This document shows, piece by piece, positions 1 through 6,248 of a stretch of DNA of 7,527 nt. Each line of letters opens with the position of its first letter. The stretch's first letter is position 1. The DNA comes from Comamonadaceae bacterium. Its GTDB lineage: Bacteria; Pseudomonadota; Gammaproteobacteria; Burkholderiales; Burkholderiaceae_C. The stretch is from NCBI GenBank assembly GCA_947464665.1, contig CANHXV010000095.1, forward strand, positions 1 through 7,527, read 5' to 3'. Made by a program: the position numbers and the translations under genes. The notes beneath the pieces are model-generated. The model ran no database searches and was not told the DNA's origin. It saw only the letters and a list, made by a program, of their open reading frames with translations.

Positions 1-1
1 A

Positions 2-85
2 ATTCGTGGCAAAGTAGCGGTCAACGTGATTGTGGCTCACAAGCCGTTCACATCAGAATTTCAATTTCCAAGGAGAAACACATGA
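2..85 (+). CDS. Possible C-terminal tail of an upstream ORF (partial)
   Basis: From base 2 a frame stays open for 27 codons and ends at a TGA at 83-85. That TGA overlaps the ATG of the following oxidoreductase gene in an ATGA arrangement, which is common in translationally coupled operons. The encoded tail starts IRGKVAVNVIVAHKPF and ends in PRRNT. I do not recognise it. The GKVAVNV stretch vaguely recalls the last strand of medium-chain dehydrogenases, but this is too weak to name a family. The frame of the downstream gene is also open to the window edge, so an open frame here could be chance. The last few codons coincide with the Shine-Dalgarno sequence of the next gene. Confidence 0.3.
   Translation: MRGKVAVNVIVAHKPFTSEFQFPRRNT
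70..75 (+). promoter_or_regulatory. Shine-Dalgarno for the quinone oxidoreductase gene
   Basis: AAGGAG lies six bases before the ATG at 82. This near-consensus ribosome binding site fixes the start codon. No in-frame upstream start with a comparable site is visible in the 81 bases available. Confidence 0.75.
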
Positions 86-1065
86 GCTTAGCCGTCCAAA
101 TCGACCAAAACGGTGGTCCAGAACAACTCAAATTGGTAGACGTTACAGTGGGCCAGCCCGGTCCTGGCGAAATTCGCATCCGCCACAAAGCCATTGGATT
201 GAACTTCATTGACGTTTACCAACGCAGCGGTTTGTACACCTTGCCAATGCCTTTGAAGTTGGGCATGGAAGGCTCAGGCATTGTTGAAGCCGTAGGTGAA
301 GGTGTAACACACCTTAAGGTGGGCGATCGTGCGGCCTATGCCAGCCAACCCCCAGGCAGTTATTGTGAAGAGCGCGTCATGCCCGCCAAGACTGTTTGCA
401 AACTGCCAGACGATATTTCTTTTGAAACAGGCGCAGCCATGATGCTCAAGGGCCTCACAGCCCAATATTTGCTTTTGAAGACGCGCCCTGTTGAAGGCTT
501 GCAAGCTGGGGATCATGTGCTGTTCCACGCAGCCGCGGGTGGTGTGGGTCTGATTGCCTGCCAATGGGGCAAAGCTTTGGGCTTTCGCATGATTGGTACG
601 GCTGGCTCTGACGCCAAATGCCAACTGGCCATTGCCAATGGTGCAGAATATTGCATCAACTACAGTACCGACGACTTCTTAACACGCGTGAAAGACATTA
701 CAGGTGGCAAAGGCTTGAAAGTTGTTTACGACTCAGTGGGCAAAGACACCTGGGACAAGTCCCTCGATTGCTTGCGTCCTTTCGGGTTGATGGCAACTTT
801 CGGTAATGCTTCAGGTGCCGTGCCGCCAATTTCACCGGGTGTTTTGGGTGTCAAAGGTTCTTTGTATGTCACACGCCAAACTTTGTTCAGCCACATCACC
901 ACGCGCGAAAGTACACAGGCCATGGCCAACGATTTGTTTGCCGTGGTGCAAAGTGGCAAGGTGAAAATTCACATCGATCAAACTTTTCCCTTGACCCAAG
1001 TTCAAGAAGCGCATCGTGCCTTGGAAGCCCGCAAAACTACCGGCTGTACCATTCTCACGCTCTAA
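82..1065 (+). CDS. qorA: NADPH:quinone oxidoreductase, zinc-independent MDR family (QorA-like)
   Basis: A predicted cytoplasmic medium-chain dehydrogenase/reductase of 327 residues, the same length as E. coli Qor as I recall it, which it resembles throughout. The N-terminal GroES-like catalytic domain covers about residues 1-125 and contains NFIDVYQRSGLY (41-52), a Qor hallmark. The Rossmann domain follows, with the NADPH-binding AAGGVG at 151-156. INY at 192-194 and VVYDSVG at 214-220 match conserved blocks of the family. GSLYVTR (259-265) and the C-terminal swap region are also Qor-like. The cysteine and histidine zinc ligands of alcohol dehydrogenases are absent, as expected for the zinc-free quinone reductase branch. 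The family transfers electrons from NADPH to quinones or other alpha,beta-unsaturated carbonyls, usually as a detoxification step; the true substrate cannot be read from sequence. The ATG has a strong Shine-Dalgarno. The gene may be coupled to an upstream ORF through an ATGA overlap, and it is convergent with lspA. Confidence 0.93.
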   Translation: MSLAVQIDQNGGPEQLKLVDVTVGQPGPGEIRIRHKAIGLNFIDVYQRSGLYTLPMPLKLGMEGSGIVEAVGEGVTHLKVGDRAAYASQPPGSYCEERVMPAKTVCKLPDDISFETGAAMMLKGLTAQYLLLKTRPVEGLQAGDHVLFHAAAGGVGLIACQWGKALGFRMIGTAGSDAKCQLAIANGAEYCINYSTDDFLTRVKDITGGKGLKVVYDSVGKDTWDKSLDCLRPFGLMATFGNASGAVPPISPGVLGVKGSLYVTRQTLFSHITTRESTQAMANDLFAVVQSGKVKIHIDQTFPLTQVQEAHRALEARKTTGCTILTL

Positions 1066-1081
1066 AGTCTAGGCATGTTAA

Positions 1082-1104
1082 AAAGGAAAAAAAGCTTTTC
1101 CTTT
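1082..1104. terminator. AT-rich hairpin after the quinone oxidoreductase gene
   Basis: AAAGGAAAA at 1082-1090 pairs with TTTTCCTTT at 1096-1104 around a five-base loop. The stem is nine base pairs but only two are G-C. It sits 16 bases after the qorA stop, just before a stronger palindrome. No T-tract follows on the plus strand. It may be an accessory terminator half or simply part of a purine/pyrimidine-skewed spacer. Confidence 0.35.
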
Positions 1105-1111
1105 GGCAAAG

Positions 1112-1140
1112 AAAAGGACACTTGATCAAGTGTCCTTTTT
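1112..1140. terminator. Bidirectional intrinsic terminator between convergent qorA and lspA
   Basis: Bases 1112-1139 form a perfect 28-base palindrome: the left arm AAAAGGACACTT and the right arm AAGTGTCCTTTT flank the central GATC. On each strand the hairpin begins with an A-run and ends in a T-run (TTTTT at 1136-1140 on the plus strand), the usual design of a terminator that works both ways. It lies 46 bases after the qorA stop and 17 bases beyond the lspA stop, so it can serve both convergent units. No functional evidence beyond the geometry. Confidence 0.8.
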
Positions 1141-1156
1141 GATGAGGGCTTGAGTT

Positions 1157-1660
1157 TTATTTGCCGCGACGAACGCGCAGCAACTCGTCCAAGATCAGCA
1201 GACATGCCCCTAGGGTGATGGCACTGTCGGCCACGTTGAAGGCGGGAAAGTGCCAAGTGCCGTAGTAAAAGTCTAGAAAATCAATGACGTGGCTGTATAG
1301 CACGCGATCGATCACATTACCGACAGCACCGCCCAACAGCAGAGACAATGCCAGACAAAACAATGTTTGGCCAGCGTGCATGCGCAGCAAATAAACCATC
1401 ACCAAGGCAGCCACAGCACCCAGTCCGGTGAAGAACCAGCGCTGCCAACCGCCTGCATCGGCCAAGAAAGAAAATGCGGCACCGGGGTTGTGGACGCGGA
1501 CCAAATTGAAGAAGGATGTCATGGGCAAAGTTTCACCCAACTGAAACGCACCCACCACCGCAATTTTGGTCAATTGGTCAAGCAAGAGAATGATGAGCGC
1601 AATGCCCAACCAAAGCCAAACGCCAGAGCCTGATTTGAAAGCGATTTTGCTGCGTGCCAT
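1157..1660 (-). CDS. lspA: Lipoprotein signal peptidase (signal peptidase II)
   Basis: An inner-membrane aspartyl protease that cleaves the signal peptide from diacylglyceryl-modified prolipoproteins. The product is 167 residues, normal for the family. Four hydrophobic segments are visible at about 13-33, 74-92, 98-117 and 140-160. The family blocks are present in order: DQLTK (28-32), HNPGAAFSFL (57-66), GGAVGNVIDR (110-119), VIDF (125-128) and FNVAD (141-145). By homology the catalytic pair is Asp127 and Asp145. The N-terminus is short and basic, as expected for a cytoplasmic end. It is the last gene of the ribF-ileS-lspA unit, starting 14 bases after the ileS stop. Its Shine-Dalgarno is weak (AAGTGA next to the ATG), and a small inverted repeat spans the junction. 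A bidirectional terminator lies just downstream, so this looks like the end of the operon. Confidence 0.96.
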   Translation of the reverse strand: MARSKIAFKSGSGVWLWLGIALIILLLDQLTKIAVVGAFQLGETLPMTSFFNLVRVHNPGAAFSFLADAGGWQRWFFTGLGAVAALVMVYLLRMHAGQTLFCLALSLLLGGAVGNVIDRVLYSHVIDFLDFYYGTWHFPAFNVADSAITLGACLLILDELLRVRRGK

Positions 1661-1664
1661 ATCA

Positions 1665-1679
1665 CTTAAATAGTTTAAG
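1665..1679 (-). promoter_or_regulatory. Small inverted repeat over the ileS stop and lspA ribosome binding region
   Basis: CTTAAA and TTTAAG form a perfect six-base inverted repeat around a three-base loop. On the transcript it contains the ileS stop codon, and its 3' arm runs into the only purine-rich stretch before the lspA ATG. A ribosome finishing ileS would open it, which would fit translational coupling. The stem is almost all A-T and therefore weak; function is inferred. Confidence 0.3.
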
Positions 1680-4530
1680 CAAACAGGCGCGTTTCACCCG
1701 AGCCATGCAAGTTGCTGTCGCACCGTCCGCACAGTGTGGGATGTGCAGGATTCACGCCCACATCAGGAGCGTAATGCCAGCAACGCTCGCACTTGGTGTC
1801 TTGACTGACAGAGACCTTGGCGAGCATCTCGGAGCCGGTTTCCAAATTCAGTTGTGAAGTGATGAAAACAAACTTCAAGTCATTCCCCAAACTGGCCAGC
1901 AAGGCGTGGTCTTCGGATCCGACGTGCAAGTTCACAGCGGCTTGCAGTGAAGCGCCCACTTTGCCATCGGCGCGAAGGGCTTCAATGTCCTTGTTCACTT
2001 GATCGCGAATTTCGCGAATGCGTGTCCACTTGGCCAGCAGCGCTGCATTGGGCGCACCCAAGTCACTGAAGGTTTCTATGAAGATAGACTCAGACGTGCC
2101 AAAAGCTTGCCAAGCTTCTTCGGCGGTAAAGCTTAGGAACGGCGCCATCCAACGTAGCATGGCATGCGTAATGCGGTACAGCACCGTTTGTGCTGACCGT
2201 CTGGCCAATGACTTGGGTGCGTTGGTGTAAAGCCGGTCTTTTAAAACGTCCAAGTAAAACGCGCCCAAATCTTCTGAGCAATAGATTTGCAATTTGGACA
2301 CCACCGGGTGGAATTCATAGACTTTGAAGTGGGCCAAGATGTCGGCTTGTATTTGAGCGGCGCGACTTAATGCAAAGCGATCGATCTCCAACAGGTCGGC
2401 ATCGGCCACGCTGTCTTTGGCAGGATCGAAGTCACTCACGTTGGCCAACAAGAAGCGCAGCGTATTGCGAATGCGGCGATACGCATCAACCACGCGTGCC
2501 AAAATTTTGTCGTCGATGTTGAGGTCACCAGAGTAGTCTGTGGAGGCCACCCAAAGGCGCACGATTTCGGCACCCATTTTGTCGCTGATCTCTTGTGGTG
2601 CCATCACATTGCCCAAGCTTTTGCTCATTTTGCGGCCTTGGCCATCCGTGGCAAAACCATGCGTGAGCAAACCGCGATAAGGCGCGCGATCGTACAAAGC
2701 GCATCCCAGCAACAAAGAGCTGTGGAACCAGCCGCGGTGTTGGTCGTGTCCTTCTAAGTACAAGTCGGCTTCAGGCCCTGCGTCATGGAAGGGGTTGCGA
2801 TCGTACGCATCTTTGTGACTGCCGCGCAGCACGTGCTGGAAAGTTGAACCAGAGTCAAACCAGACTTCCAAAATGTCAGTGCTCTTGGTGTATTGGGGGG
2901 CATCTGATGGGCCCAAAATTTCTTCTGCAGTGGCACGGCTCCAAGCTTCAATGCCGCCCTTTTCAACGATGTTGGCGGCTTGGTCCAAAATTTCCATGGT
3001 GCGGGGATGTAACTCACCCGAATCTTTGTGAAGGAAGAAAGGCACTGGCACGCCCCAGCTGCGCTGACGCGAAATACACCAGTCAGGTCTGTTGGCAATC
3101 ATGTCGCGCAAACGCGTTTTTCCATTTTCTGGATAGAAGTTGGTTTGATCGATGGCATCGAGGGCCAACTGACGTAGAGTTTTGGGTGCTTTGTCTTTCG
3201 TGAAAACGCCAGGGCCGTCGTCCATGCGCACGAACCACTGCGCTGCAGCACGGTAAATGACGGGTGTTTTGTGGCGCCAGCAATGCGGGTAGCTGTGCGT
3301 GATGCCATAGGTGGCCATGAGGCGATTGCTTTCGCTCAGCACCTCAATGATGCGGTGACAAGCTTTCCAAATGTTCATGCCTCCAAACAAGGGCAAGTCT
3401 TCTGCGTAGCTGCCATTGCCTTGAACAGGGTTCAAGATGTCGTCATAGGCCAGGCCATTGGCCACACACGAGTTAAAGTCATCAACGCCGTAAGCGGGCG
3501 ATGAGTGAACAATGCCCGTTCCGTCTTGCGCGCTAACGTATTCGGCCACATACACGGGCGAGAAGCGCTTGTAGCCTTCATGCACGTCGTACAACGGGTG
3601 TTTGAAATTCAAGCCACCCAATTTGTTGCCTGTGGTGGTGGCAACCACCTGACCTTTCAACTTGTAGCGCTCTAAACATTTTTCGACCAAAGACTCTGCC
3701 AGAACCAACAGGCCTTTGTCGGTGTTCACCAAGGCATAAACCAATTCAGGATGGACGTTGAGAGCTTGGTTGGCAGGCAAGGTCCATGCAGTGGTAGTCC
3801 AGATGACAGCAAAGGCCGATTGAGTTTGGTCGGGCAATTCTTTCAAATCAAAGGCCTTGGCCAATGCCGCTTGGTCGGCGGCTTCAAAGGCCACATCCAA
3901 GGTATCGCTCTTTTTGTCGGCGTATTCAATTTCAAATTCGGCCAAGGAAGAGCCGCAATCGAAGCACCAGTAAACAGGCTTGAGGCCGCGGTACACAAAA
4001 CCACGTTCAATGACACGTTTGAAGGCGCGAATTTCGCCGGCTTCATTGGCAAAGTCCATGGTGCGATAAGGACGCTCCCAATCGCCCAGCACACCCAAGC
4101 GTTTGAAGTCTTCCCGCTGTTGGTCAATTTGCTCGGTGGCAAAGGCGCGGCTCTTGGACTGCATGTCGTCGCGAGTGAGTTTGCGACCATGCAATTTTTC
4201 AATGGCGTTTTCAATGGGTAAACCGTGGCAGTCCCAGCCCGGAATGTATTGCGCGTCAAAGCCTGCCAATTGCTTGGACTTGACAATCATGTCTTTGAGC
4301 ACTTTGTTCAGGGCATGTCCAATGTGCAAATTGCCATTGGCGTAGGGTGGGCCATCGTGCAACACAAACAAAGGCGCACCCTGCCGTGCCAAGCGGAGTT
4401 TTTTGTAGAGACCTTGGTCACTCCAAGCTTTGGCCCAGGCGGGCTCACGCTTGGGCAAGTCGCCGCGCATCGCAAAAGCGGTGTCGGGCATGTTCAGGGT
4501 GGCGCGGTAATTTGTTTTTGGTTCAGACAT
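1675..4530 (-). CDS. ileS: Isoleucyl-tRNA synthetase, bacterial type with C-terminal zinc site
   Basis: A cytoplasmic class I aminoacyl-tRNA synthetase that charges tRNA-Ile using ATP and hydrolyses mischarged valine. The product is 951 residues, close to E. coli IleRS (938). In order: the HIGH signature (69-72, within PPYANGNLHIGH), GWDCHGLPIE (98-107), the CP1 editing domain with TTTAWTLPAN (245-254) and GTGIVHSSPAYGVDDF (337-352), ISRQRSWGVPVP (486-497), WFDSG (557-561), and KMSKS (634-638). The anticodon-binding helical region follows, then a C-terminal zinc finger with Cys914, Cys917, Cys934 and Cys937. His342 and Asp351 appear to match the editing-site residues of E. coli. The start is supported by the conserved opening (TLNMPDTAFAMRGDLPKREP). 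It begins 11 bases after the ribF stop with no clear Shine-Dalgarno, suggesting translational coupling. The intact zinc finger fits the common bacterial housekeeping type. No truncation or missing motif was seen. Confidence 0.98.
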   Translation of the reverse strand: MSEPKTNYRATLNMPDTAFAMRGDLPKREPAWAKAWSDQGLYKKLRLARQGAPLFVLHDGPPYANGNLHIGHALNKVLKDMIVKSKQLAGFDAQYIPGWDCHGLPIENAIEKLHGRKLTRDDMQSKSRAFATEQIDQQREDFKRLGVLGDWERPYRTMDFANEAGEIRAFKRVIERGFVYRGLKPVYWCFDCGSSLAEFEIEYADKKSDTLDVAFEAADQAALAKAFDLKELPDQTQSAFAVIWTTTAWTLPANQALNVHPELVYALVNTDKGLLVLAESLVEKCLERYKLKGQVVATTTGNKLGGLNFKHPLYDVHEGYKRFSPVYVAEYVSAQDGTGIVHSSPAYGVDDFNSCVANGLAYDDILNPVQGNGSYAEDLPLFGGMNIWKACHRIIEVLSESNRLMATYGITHSYPHCWRHKTPVIYRAAAQWFVRMDDGPGVFTKDKAPKTLRQLALDAIDQTNFYPENGKTRLRDMIANRPDWCISRQRSWGVPVPFFLHKDSGELHPRTMEILDQAANIVEKGGIEAWSRATAEEILGPSDAPQYTKSTDILEVWFDSGSTFQHVLRGSHKDAYDRNPFHDAGPEADLYLEGHDQHRGWFHSSLLLGCALYDRAPYRGLLTHGFATDGQGRKMSKSLGNVMAPQEISDKMGAEIVRLWVASTDYSGDLNIDDKILARVVDAYRRIRNTLRFLLANVSDFDPAKDSVADADLLEIDRFALSRAAQIQADILAHFKVYEFHPVVSKLQIYCSEDLGAFYLDVLKDRLYTNAPKSLARRSAQTVLYRITHAMLRWMAPFLSFTAEEAWQAFGTSESIFIETFSDLGAPNAALLAKWTRIREIRDQVNKDIEALRADGKVGASLQAAVNLHVGSEDHALLASLGNDLKFVFITSQLNLETGSEMLAKVSVSQDTKCERCWHYAPDVGVNPAHPTLCGRCDSNLHGSGETRLFA

Positions 4531-4541
4531 TGTTCAAAGCG

Positions 4542-5567
4542 TCATGGTGTGGGGACTTGCAAAGTCGCATCTCTCGCGGCGAAAAAAGCACGCGCATCGT
4601 CACAGTCCTTGGCAATGCCCACGGTCAGGGCTTGCAAGCTGTCGTACTTGAGTTCGTCGTGTAATTTGTGCAGCAAGTCAACTCGGATGATTTTACTGTA
4701 GCCACCTTCAAGCCCCAGCTGGCTTGGCCAATCTAGGCAATGGGTCTCCAAGAGCACCCGGCCACCATTGACATCCGCGGGGTCCAAAGAGGGACGAATG
4801 CCCAAATTGGCCACCCCTTGCAAGGCTTGCGTGCTTAAGCCATGGACTTCCACGTTGAAAATGCCGCTGGCTGCGGGTTGCCAGTGACTAAAGCGCAAGT
4901 TGAGGGTTCTGAAGCCGTCCTCAGCCCCTTCAACCGAGGCGCCCAAGCCACGTCCCAGCTTTCGGCCATGCACCACGTGGCCGCTGATGCTGTAGGGCCT
5001 TCCCAAAAGGCGGGTCACAGCTTTCATATCACCCCGGCTTAGGGCTTCTCTGACGGCTGAGCTTGAAACTCTGAGGCCATGCACTTCGTAGCTGTTCATG
5101 CGAGCCACATCAAAGCCGAGGCGCTGACCGGCGGCATCGAGCATGGTGTAGTCACCGGCCCGCTTGGCGCCAAAGCGAAAATCATCGCCCACCAGCAAAT
5201 ATTTGACGCCCAAGCCTTTGACCAAGACCAGCTGAATGAAGTCCTCAGGTGATTGACGGGCTAAGCGTTCGTCGAAGGGCAAAACCACGACTTGGTCAAT
5301 GCCACATCGCTCAAGTTCTAGCAATTTGTCGCGCAGGGTGGCAATTCGTGCAGGTGCCAATTCAGGCTTCTTCTGAAGCTTGGCAAAAAAATCTCGGGGG
5401 TGCGGCTCGAAGGTCATCACGCAACTGGGTACCCCGCGATGTGCGGCTTCGTTTTTCAAAAGAGCGAGCATGGCCTGGTGGCCGCGGTGGACGCCATCAA
5501 AGTTGCCGATTGTCAAGGCGCATTGCTGGGCCCTGTCTGGGTGATTGAATCCGCGAAATACCTTCAT
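4542..5567 (-). CDS. ribF: Bifunctional riboflavin kinase / FAD synthetase
   Basis: Converts riboflavin to FMN and then FAD in the cytoplasm. The product is 341 residues. The N-terminal FMN adenylyltransferase module (about 1-185) has the nucleotidyltransferase motif TIGNFDGVHRGHQ (19-31), FEPHPRDFF (53-61), VGDDFRFG (126-133) and VSSSAVREAL (167-176). The C-terminal riboflavin kinase module (about 187-333) has GRPYSISGHVVHGRKLG (189-205), GVANLGIRPS (251-260), the likely catalytic Glu274 in LLETH, and the terminal DELKYDSLQAL block (304-314). The kinase motif normally read as GFPTAN is altered: about nine residues are inserted after Gly209 and the proline is Arg220, giving FRTLN. As I recall, this form occurs in related Burkholderiales, so it probably does not signal loss of function. 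It is the first gene of the ribF-ileS-lspA operon. The upstream Shine-Dalgarno is poor, but the N-terminus (MKVFRG) is the conserved one. Confidence 0.97.
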   Translation of the reverse strand: MKVFRGFNHPDRAQQCALTIGNFDGVHRGHQAMLALLKNEAAHRGVPSCVMTFEPHPRDFFAKLQKKPELAPARIATLRDKLLELERCGIDQVVVLPFDERLARQSPEDFIQLVLVKGLGVKYLLVGDDFRFGAKRAGDYTMLDAAGQRLGFDVARMNSYEVHGLRVSSSAVREALSRGDMKAVTRLLGRPYSISGHVVHGRKLGRGLGASVEGAEDGFRTLNLRFSHWQPAASGIFNVEVHGLSTQALQGVANLGIRPSLDPADVNGGRVLLETHCLDWPSQLGLEGGYSKIIRVDLLHKLHDELKYDSLQALTVGIAKDCDDARAFFAARDATLQVPTP

Positions 5568-5664
5568 GCTGCTTGAGTCATAAATATGAATTGATTACAG
5601 GGTATATTGTGACTGACCAGAAAGACTGGCCTGTTCTCGTTTCATGTCATGGTTTTACCGTTAG
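5568..5664. promoter_or_regulatory. AT-rich divergent promoter region between ribF and the HNH gene
   Basis: The only divergent intergenic region in the window, so it must supply the start of the ribF-ileS-lspA operon on the minus strand and probably of the HNH gene on the plus strand. Bases 5578-5610 are distinctly AT-rich. TATATT at 5603-5608 could be a plus-strand -10 element, and TATTTA read on the minus strand near 5580-5586 a minus-strand one. Neither has a convincing -35 box at 16-18 bases, so I place no exact promoter. GACTGACC (5611-5618) and GACTGGCC (5624-5631) form an imperfect direct repeat of unknown meaning. No riboswitch fold, including the FMN type, was recognised. Confidence 0.45.
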
Positions 5665-5666
5665 AT

Positions 5667-5671
5667 GGAGG
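5667..5671 (+). promoter_or_regulatory. Shine-Dalgarno that selects the GTG start of the HNH gene
   Basis: GGAGG lies five bases before GTG at 5677. The alternative in-frame ATG at 5665 overlaps this sequence and has no purine-rich site of its own upstream (the preceding bases are TTTTACCGTTAG). The GTG start is therefore preferred. Confidence 0.75.
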
Positions 5672-5676
5672 CGCTT

Positions 5677-6234
5677 GTGAAGGTCTTGAAATTGTCTGCC
5701 CAAGGGCTCCCACAGTCGTGGATTTCTTTGGAACAAGCCGTGGTTTATTACGCAGCGCAAGATGTACGTTGGGAGGCGGGCCAAGAAATTGCCGTTTTTC
5801 ATGGTGGCCACAACGCCATCACGGGCGAGCAGTCCATCATCAAGGTCAACAGCATCATTGGCACCCGCGGTGTTCATGGCATCAACCCTTTCGAACTTCG
5901 CCCTGGCCTGACCAATGGCAAATTGTTTGTTCGCGATCGCAATGTGTGTGCTTATTGCGGCCAGCGATTTCATGAAACCGAACTCACTCGAGAGCACATT
6001 GTGCCTTTTGCGCAAAATGGCATCGACAATTGGATGAATGTGGTCACGGCGTGTCGATCATGCAATCACCGTAAAAGCAGTAGGACGCCTGAGCAGGCAG
6101 GCATGCCCTTGCTTTACACCCCTTATGTGCCCAGCCTCTGGGAAGATTTCATTTTGCGAAACCGCAGAATCTTGACCGACCAAATGGAGTTTTTGATGGC
6201 ACATGTGCCTCAAAACTCCAGATTGATCGATTAG
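5677..6234 (+). CDS. Lone HNH-endonuclease-like protein
   Basis: With the GTG start the product is 185 residues and begins MKVLKLSAQG, which matches how I recall homologues in other Burkholderiales; the ATG at 5665 would add four residues. The first 85 or so residues have no motif I recognise and look beta-rich. The HNH zinc-finger nuclease core follows: CAYCG (Cys91, Cys94), TREHIVP (Glu106, His107), NVVTACRSCN (Asn121, Cys126, Cys129, Asn130). The two Cys-x2-Cys pairs probably hold a structural zinc, with His107 and the asparagine in the metal-dependent nuclease site. The C-terminal 45 residues include MPLLYTPYVPS and DQMEFL and are not assigned. No signal peptide or membrane segment is seen. 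No methyltransferase, restriction, toxin-antitoxin or phage gene lies nearby, so the role and target are unknown. The stop is 14 bases from the stop of the convergent dehydrogenase gene. Confidence 0.9.
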   Translation: MKVLKLSAQGLPQSWISLEQAVVYYAAQDVRWEAGQEIAVFHGGHNAITGEQSIIKVNSIIGTRGVHGINPFELRPGLTNGKLFVRDRNVCAYCGQRFHETELTREHIVPFAQNGIDNWMNVVTACRSCNHRKSSRTPEQAGMPLLYTPYVPSLWEDFILRNRRILTDQMEFLMAHVPQNSRLID

Positions 6235-6248
6235 ATATCAGACCTGCT

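Noticed and set aside
3751..4221. 156-codon plus-strand ORF antisense to ileS, and several similar open frames across the window
   Set aside because: It lies wholly inside a strongly supported conserved gene, has no recognisable motif, and long antisense frames are expected from the codon bias of the sense strand.
1368..4440. Frequent TTGGCCA / TGGCCAA words across the lspA-ileS region, resembling an over-represented signal word
   Set aside because: They fall in coding sequence and can be explained by common Leu-Ala and Ala-Asn codons. A genome-wide count against codon-shuffled sequence would be needed to claim an uptake or chi-like signal.
4225..4701. 158-codon plus-strand ORF spanning the ileS-ribF junction
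   Set aside because: It is antisense to two well-supported genes and its product has no domain features; treated as a shadow ORF.
5611..5631. Imperfect direct repeat GACTGACC / GACTGGCC in the ribF-HNH intergenic region
   Set aside because: Only two copies with a mismatch; too short to support an operator without comparison to relatives. Mentioned only within the intergenic entry.
5568..5664. Possible FMN riboswitch upstream of ribF
   Set aside because: The intergenic region is under 100 bases, and I see none of the conserved multi-stem layout of that class.
5647..6015. Minus-strand 122-codon ORF opposite the HNH gene
   Set aside because: It overlaps the conserved HNH coding sequence, and the plus-strand reading has clear zinc-finger motifs and a good ribosome binding site.
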